Assembly (NCBI RefSeq): GCF_030409685.1
Contig: NZ_JAUFQJ010000015.1
Span: 434,001-498,000 of the forward strand
Reading direction: 5' to 3'
Origin: Ferruginibacter paludis
GTDB taxonomy: Bacteria; Bacteroidota; Bacteroidia; Chitinophagales; Chitinophagaceae
Length of the DNA: 64,000 nucleotides
Shown: positions 59,983 to 64,000 of the stretch, in pieces
Numbering within the stretch: position 1 is the stretch's first letter
Layout of the letters: every line of letters begins with the position of its first letter
Made by a program: the position numbers and the translations under genes
Notes under the pieces: generated by a model
The model's input: only the letters and a program-made list of their open reading frames with translations
Database searches by the model: none
What the model was told of the DNA's origin: nothing

Positions 59983-61737
59983 TTAAAAGACAATTGATTT
60001 TCCCGGTACGGCAGCTATCAATTTTTTAGTGTAGTCATTTCGAGGGTTGGTATATACTTCATCAGCAGGACCTTCTTCTACAATTTTTCCTTTATTCATT
60101 ACCAGTATACGATCACTGATGTACCGAACTACAGAAAGGTCATGTGATATAAAAATGGAGGTAAAGCCAAATTCTTTTTTAAGATCGTTTAGTAAATTTA
60201 ATACCTGCGCCTGAACACTCACATCTAACGCACTTACGCTCTCATCAAAAATCAAAAATGAAGGATTTAAAACAAGCGCACGGGCAATACAAATACGTTG
60301 TCTTTGCCCGCCGCTAAACTGGTGGGGATAGCGGTTGAAGTGTTCCGCCGTTAAATTTACTTTTTCAAGTAAATCCACCACCCGTTCTTTACGCTGACCC
60401 TTACTATTTAAAATGCCATGCACATTCATTGGTTCAGTCATGGCATTACCAATCGTTATTCTTGGATTCAACGAGCCGTAAGGATCCTGGAAAACCATTT
60501 GTAATTCCTTTCTTAACGGCCGTAATTCGTTTGAAGATAATGACGCCAGGTTTGATCCATTCAAAATAATGCTGCCGGATGTGACAGGAGTTAATTGTAA
60601 AATCGCCCTGCCCAACGTTGTTTTTCCACAGCCACTTTCGCCCACAAGTCCCAACGTTTCGCCTTTACTGACATTAAAACTTACTTCATCTACGGCCTTA
60701 AAGGGTTGGGTAGGTTTGCCAAATAAAAATGACCGGTTGACACTATAATGCACACTCAATTTTTCAACATTCAAAACCGGAGTCAATACTGCATTGTCAG
60801 CAATTTGATTATCTGCATTTAACAAAGTTTTATGCTCATCAATTTCCGAAGTAACAAGCGTCTTTTTCACGTGTGCATGATTGTTTTCATTGCCATCAAA
60901 AAAATCACTGACAACTGGTAGTTTTACTCCATGTTTATGCAGGGCCGGCCTGCACGCCAATAAAGCCTTTGTGTATGGTTGTTGCGGGTGTTGCAACACT
61001 TGATTTGTTGTACCCTGTTCAACAATCTGTCCTTTATACAATACTAATATGCTGTCAGCTATATCGGCAACAATGCCAAGGTCATGAGTAATGAAAATAA
61101 CGCCCATGCCAGTCTTTTGCTGCAAATTTTTTATCAGTTCCAGTATTGTTTTTTGAACGGTTACATCCAGTGCTGTCGTTGGCTCATCGGCAATTAAAAG
61201 AGAAGGGTTACAGCTCATCGCCATCGCAATCATCACCCGTTGTTTTTGACCACCACTCAGCTGGTGCGGATAACGGTCAATTAATTCCGTGGGATTGGGA
61301 AGTTCTACCTGTTGAAGAAGTTCAATGGTTTTATGCCTGGCTGCATTTGCAGAAATATGCTGATGCAATTGAATTGATTCCATTACCTGACGGCCACAGG
61401 TAATGACTGGATTGAGCGATGTCATTGGTTCCTGGAAAATCATGGCAATGTCTTTTCCTCGAATCGAATTCATTTGCCTGCCACTTGTTTGCAACAAATC
61501 AACCGCCTGTTGATTTGCTGTTGCAAATAACAATTTGCCTTCTACCAAAGCTTGTTGTGGAAGTAATTGGAGCAATGACAAAGCGGTAACAGATTTCCCC
61601 GAACCCGATTCACCCACAATCGCCAGGATTTCGCCGGCATCAACGGTAAATGAAATGTTTTGCACAGCACAGTTTACAGATGCTTCTGATGTAAAACTAA
61701 CCGATAAATTTTGTACCTGTAGAAGAGGCTTAATCAT
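59983..61737 (-). CDS. Fused dipeptide-type ABC transporter ATPase (DppD-DppF fusion)
   Basis: A 584-residue cytoplasmic ATPase with two ABC domains. Walker A motifs are GESGSGKS (about 42-49) and GESGCGKT (about 364-372); the ABC signatures LSGGQKQR and FSGGQRQR and both Walker B/H-loop regions are intact (SLLIADEPTTALD; FLIFDESVSALD). The order and linker match the DppD-DppF pair fused into one chain, as in YejF-like ATPases of peptide uptake systems. No permease (DppB/C) or binding protein is next to it, so the partner genes must be elsewhere. It is monocistronic here. Confidence 0.9.
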   Translation of the reverse strand: MIKPLLQVQNLSVSFTSEASVNCAVQNISFTVDAGEILAIVGESGSGKSVTALSLLQLLPQQALVEGKLLFATANQQAVDLLQTSGRQMNSIRGKDIAMIFQEPMTSLNPVITCGRQVMESIQLHQHISANAARHKTIELLQQVELPNPTELIDRYPHQLSGGQKQRVMIAMAMSCNPSLLIADEPTTALDVTVQKTILELIKNLQQKTGMGVIFITHDLGIVADIADSILVLYKGQIVEQGTTNQVLQHPQQPYTKALLACRPALHKHGVKLPVVSDFFDGNENNHAHVKKTLVTSEIDEHKTLLNADNQIADNAVLTPVLNVEKLSVHYSVNRSFLFGKPTQPFKAVDEVSFNVSKGETLGLVGESGCGKTTLGRAILQLTPVTSGSIILNGSNLASLSSNELRPLRKELQMVFQDPYGSLNPRITIGNAMTEPMNVHGILNSKGQRKERVVDLLEKVNLTAEHFNRYPHQFSGGQRQRICIARALVLNPSFLIFDESVSALDVSVQAQVLNLLNDLKKEFGFTSIFISHDLSVVRYISDRILVMNKGKIVEEGPADEVYTNPRNDYTKKLIAAVPGKSIVF

Positions 61738-61909
61738 GGCCGTTAAAATTAGCTAATTAACATTTAATCGCTGCTTTGGATTGTGGGAAGTGCGTCGTTT
61801 CGCTTGGTAAATAATTATTTGACGCCGCATTTTACAGCCGGTTTGTTATGCAGTTAAAGACAGGATGCCTGCTTAGGCGTTATAATGATATGGGAAAAAT
61901 GATTTTCCC

Positions 61910-61917
61910 TAAATTTG
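61910..61917 (+). promoter_or_regulatory. -7 element of yebC
   Basis: TAAATTTG matches TAnnTTTG, 48 bases before ATG 61965; a perfect hairpin CCGGTT (61922-61927) and AACCGG (61932-61937) with loop CAAT follows in the leader. No clear -33 TTTG. Confidence 0.45.
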
Positions 61918-61964
61918 CAATCCGGTTCAATAACCGGCAACCTAATAAAAGTAAAAGTAAGACC

Positions 61965-62675
61965 ATGGGAAGAATATTTGAAGTACGAAAAAGTTCCATG
62001 TTTGCCCGCTGGGACAAGATGGCGAAGAACTTTACCCGCATTGGTAAAGAAATTGTTATTGCGGTAAAAGCCGGTGGACCAGATCCTAATGGCAATGCGG
62101 CGTTGCGAAGATGTTACCAAAACGCCCGGAGTGTGGGAATGCCAAAAGATAGGGTTGAGGCGGCTATTAAAAGGGCCATGGGTAAAGAAATGGTGCATTA
62201 TGATGAAATTTTGTACGAAGGATATGCGCCGCATGGTATTGCTATATTGGTAGAAACTGCGACCGATAATCCTACCAGAACTGTTGCCAATGTAAGAATG
62301 CATTTTACCAAAAGTGGTGGTAGCTTAGGAACGAGTGGAAGTGTTGCTTTTACCTTCAATCGGCTGGGAGAATTTAAAATAAAAAATACCGGCTTAAATA
62401 TAGAAGATCTGGAACTGGAACTGATTGATTATGGATTGGAAGAAATAGGTGAAGATAGCGAAGGGAATATTGTTATCCGTACCACTTTTACTGAATTTGG
62501 CCACATGGCAAAAGCATTGGAAGAAAAAAAGATTGAAGTGATTACTGCAGAATTGACAAGGATACCAATGAATACGACAGAGTTGAGTGAAGAAGCCGCC
62601 CAGGACGTGTTTAAGCTAGTTGATAAGTTAGAGCAGGATGAAGATGTACAGAAAGTATATCACAATATGAAATAG
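61965..62675 (+). CDS. yebC: YebC/PmpR-family protein
   Basis: A 236-residue protein of the YebC family, described as a transcriptional regulator (PmpR) and more recently as a translation factor helping ribosomes at proline stretches. MGRIFEVRKSSMFARWDKMAK, ITKIGKEIVIAVKAGGPDPNGN-like and AIKRAMG segments are the Bacteroidota form. I chose ATG 61965; the longer open frame to 61848 starts upstream of the -7 element at 61910-61917 and does not match family N-termini. A hairpin lies in the leader. Confidence 0.93.
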   Translation: MGRIFEVRKSSMFARWDKMAKNFTRIGKEIVIAVKAGGPDPNGNAALRRCYQNARSVGMPKDRVEAAIKRAMGKEMVHYDEILYEGYAPHGIAILVETATDNPTRTVANVRMHFTKSGGSLGTSGSVAFTFNRLGEFKIKNTGLNIEDLELELIDYGLEEIGEDSEGNIVIRTTFTEFGHMAKALEEKKIEVITAELTRIPMNTTELSEEAAQDVFKLVDKLEQDEDVQKVYHNMK

Positions 62676-62779
62676 TTGTTATGGCTTATGTCTGTTTTTC
62701 TTTAGGGATGTTATTTTTTAAAAAGAAAAGTCGTCGTCGAGTTGAAGGATCATACATTAGCCATCATAATCAACCATCG

Positions 62780-63574
62780 TTAAATGGTTATTTCCCCTTT
62801 CATATAAAAAACGCATTGGCCGCTGATAGTTACCCTTTCCGCATTCAGTTGTTCGCACCATAATTCGCCGCCACGTTTGGATAATTGCAATGCACGCAGT
62901 TTATTTTTACCGAGTTTTTCGCTCCAGAAAGGAATTAATTGAGCATGCGCAGAACCGGTAACTGGATCTTCATTAATGCCGGCGCCGGGTGCAAAAAATC
63001 TTGAAACAAAATCGGCCTTTTTCCCCGGCGCGGTAATGATCATTTTATCAAAATGCTTTTTCATTAAAGTAAAATCAGGAGTACAATTTTTTACATCCTC
63101 TTCTGTTTCCAGCTCTACTAAAATATCACGGTACTTGTATACCCCCGTAATGATTGGATTACCCAATATTTCACTTAAAGAATCATCATATAATTCCAGC
63201 CTTTCCGGCTTCCAGCTGGGGAAATCCATTGTTATCAACTCTTCTTTTTTGGTTATGGTAAGAACGCCGCTTTTAGAATTAAAACGTACTGCATTTTTAT
63301 CAAACCCGAGTATTGAGAACAATACATAAGCGCTTGCCAGCGTGGCGTGACCGCAAAGATTGATCTCTACTTCCGGCGTAAACCACCGGATATCATAATC
63401 TGCACCGGCTGTGCCTGAGGGAACAAAAAAGACGGTTTCAGATAAATTATTTTCAAGTGCAATGTTTTGCATTACTGTATCATCCAGCCATTGCTGCAGC
63501 GGAATGACGGCTGCAGGATTGCCGGAAAAAAGTCGGTTAGCGAAAGCATCAACCTGGTATAATGCTAAATTCAT
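62780..63574 (-). CDS. PhzF-family isomerase
   Basis: A 264-residue protein of the PhzF (YHI9-like) family, a diaminopimelate epimerase-type fold. Signatures are FSGNPAAVIPLQQWL, NLSETVFFVPSG (the catalytic glutamate of PhzF lies in SET), INLCGHATLASAYVLF and EDPVTGSAHAQLIPFW. PhzF itself isomerises DHHA in phenazine synthesis, but most family members have unknown substrates and no other phenazine gene is near. It follows the E1-beta gene by 35 bases on the same strand, probably in one operon. Confidence 0.9.
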   Translation of the reverse strand: MNLALYQVDAFANRLFSGNPAAVIPLQQWLDDTVMQNIALENNLSETVFFVPSGTAGADYDIRWFTPEVEINLCGHATLASAYVLFSILGFDKNAVRFNSKSGVLTITKKEELITMDFPSWKPERLELYDDSLSEILGNPIITGVYKYRDILVELETEEDVKNCTPDFTLMKKHFDKMIITAPGKKADFVSRFFAPGAGINEDPVTGSAHAQLIPFWSEKLGKNKLRALQLSKRGGELWCEQLNAERVTISGQCVFYMKGEITI

Positions 63575-63609
63575 AACAACAAACGATAGATTTAAATTAA
63601 CAGTAAAGA

Positions 63610-64000
63610 TTATTCTGCCATCATTTCTTTCACCACCCTTACCACATCTTCAACGTTGGGCTTGCTGAAGTAATCGCCATCACTTGCATAAGATGGCCGG
63701 TGGTCCTGCGCAGTGATTGTTCTTGGCGCAACATCCAGATATTTATAACCTCCCTGTTCTTCCATCACTTTGTTAAACATAAATGCAGCGGCGCCTCCGG
63801 GCACATCCTCGTCAACAAACAAAATGCGGTTGGTTTTTTGCAACGATTTTGCAATGATGTGATGGATATCAAATGGCAACAAAGTTTGTACGTCCATTAC
63901 TTCGCAACTGATACTTAGTTTATCAAGCGAATTTACTGCTTCAAGCACGACACGCAGGGTAGAACCATAAGTCACAATGGTAACATCAGAGCCTTCATGC
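63610..64000 (-). CDS. 2-oxoacid dehydrogenase E1 component, beta part (C-terminal, cut by window edge)
   Basis: C-terminal end of an E1-beta (transketolase-C) domain; the frame is open at the right edge of the window. Visible segments include EGSDVTIVTYGSTLRVV, LSISCEVMDVQTLLPFD, RILFVDEDVPGGAAAFMF and PRTITAQDHRPSYASDGDYF, matching branched-chain or pyruvate-type 2-oxoacid dehydrogenases. Bacteroidota often fuse the alpha and beta parts into one long chain, which cannot be checked here. It is the upstream partner of the PhzF gene. The exact substrate cannot be told. Confidence 0.88.
   Translation of the reverse strand, partial: HEGSDVTIVTYGSTLRVVLEAVNSLDKLSISCEVMDVQTLLPFDIHHIIAKSLQKTNRILFVDEDVPGGAAAFMFNKVMEEQGGYKYLDVAPRTITAQDHRPSYASDGDYFSKPNVEDVVRVVKEMMAE

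Noticed and set aside
62681..62863. 60-codon plus-strand ORF after yebC
   Set aside because: It overlaps the PhzF gene on the other strand and has no family likeness.
1..64000. tRNA, rRNA, CRISPR arrays and complete insertion sequences
   Set aside because: I looked for tRNA cloverleaf pieces, repeated spacer arrays and IS ends and found none beyond the RAYT/REP module. A covariance-model scan would be needed to exclude tRNAs fully.

Overview
The window is a chromosomal segment of a Bacteroidota bacterium, most likely of the Chitinophagaceae or a close relative. The evidence is the content: gliding genes gldE and gldD next to mutY and ssb, a type IX secretion (T9SS) C-terminal sorting protein, a long-form IspG, a half-length transketolase, DUF3098, DUF3108 and DUF3109 proteins, and promoters of the Bacteroidota type (TTTG, 17-19 bases, TAnnTTTG; clear at ssb, frr and the transketolase half-gene). 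The DNA is moderately AT-rich and densely packed. I saw no rRNA, tRNA, CRISPR array or complete prophage.

Layout. 1-3.2 kb: end of atpA, a possible 52-codon ORF, a T9SS-exported protein and a membrane zinc peptidase. 3.2-6.4 kb (minus): rng, a 29-residue bS22/COX24-like ribosomal protein, a TPR protein and an HU-type protein. 6.5-11 kb (plus): mutY, ssb, gldE, gldD and a DUF3109 protein. 11-15.7 kb: a class D beta-lactamase, a BatB-BatC fusion and ispG. 15.8-20.2 kb (minus): a compact four-gene cassette of unknown function, the most accessory-looking part of the window. 20.6-25 kb: nadB, a CstB-like persulfide dioxygenase/rhodanese fusion with an ArsR-type regulator, and tsaB. 25-30.3 kb: a RidA protein, a 2-hydroxyacid dehydrogenase, greA, a HIT protein, ruvC, a UPF0104-type membrane protein and a DUF3108 protein. 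30.4-34.9 kb (minus): an MBL hydrolase, a UMF1-type transporter, uppP, a DUF3098 protein and ftsX. 35.3-39 kb: leuS, then a REP-associated transposase (RAYT) with its palindromes. 39-43 kb: a small conserved protein and an M23 peptidase, then on the minus strand an Lgt-like membrane protein overlapping a cysteine-rich radical SAM enzyme of the tetraether-synthase type, with two small membrane proteins. 43.3-50.3 kb: dxs, rbfA, a LolC/E-like permease, the transketolase half, a MraY/WecA-type transferase and frr. 50.3-64 kb: an HsdR-N protein, AMP nucleosidase, an Ldh-type oxidoreductase, aspartate kinase, a DUF962 protein, queA, a 1242-residue TraB/GumN protein, a fused DppD-DppF ATPase, yebC, a PhzF protein and the end of an E1-beta gene.

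Most genes are housekeeping: isoprenoid synthesis (dxs and ispG, the first and a late step of the same pathway), envelope recycling (uppP, ftsX), translation (leuS, frr, rbfA, tsaB, queA, rng) and DNA repair (mutY, ssb, ruvC). The parts that deserve attention are the four-gene cassette (15.9-20.2 kb), the Lgt-like/radical SAM operon (40.3-43.0 kb), the RAYT/REP module, a 34-base intergenic repeat present in four copies, a second structured intergenic element at 30.34-30.43 kb, the OXA-like beta-lactamase and the persulfide dioxygenase with its cysteine-free ArsR neighbour.
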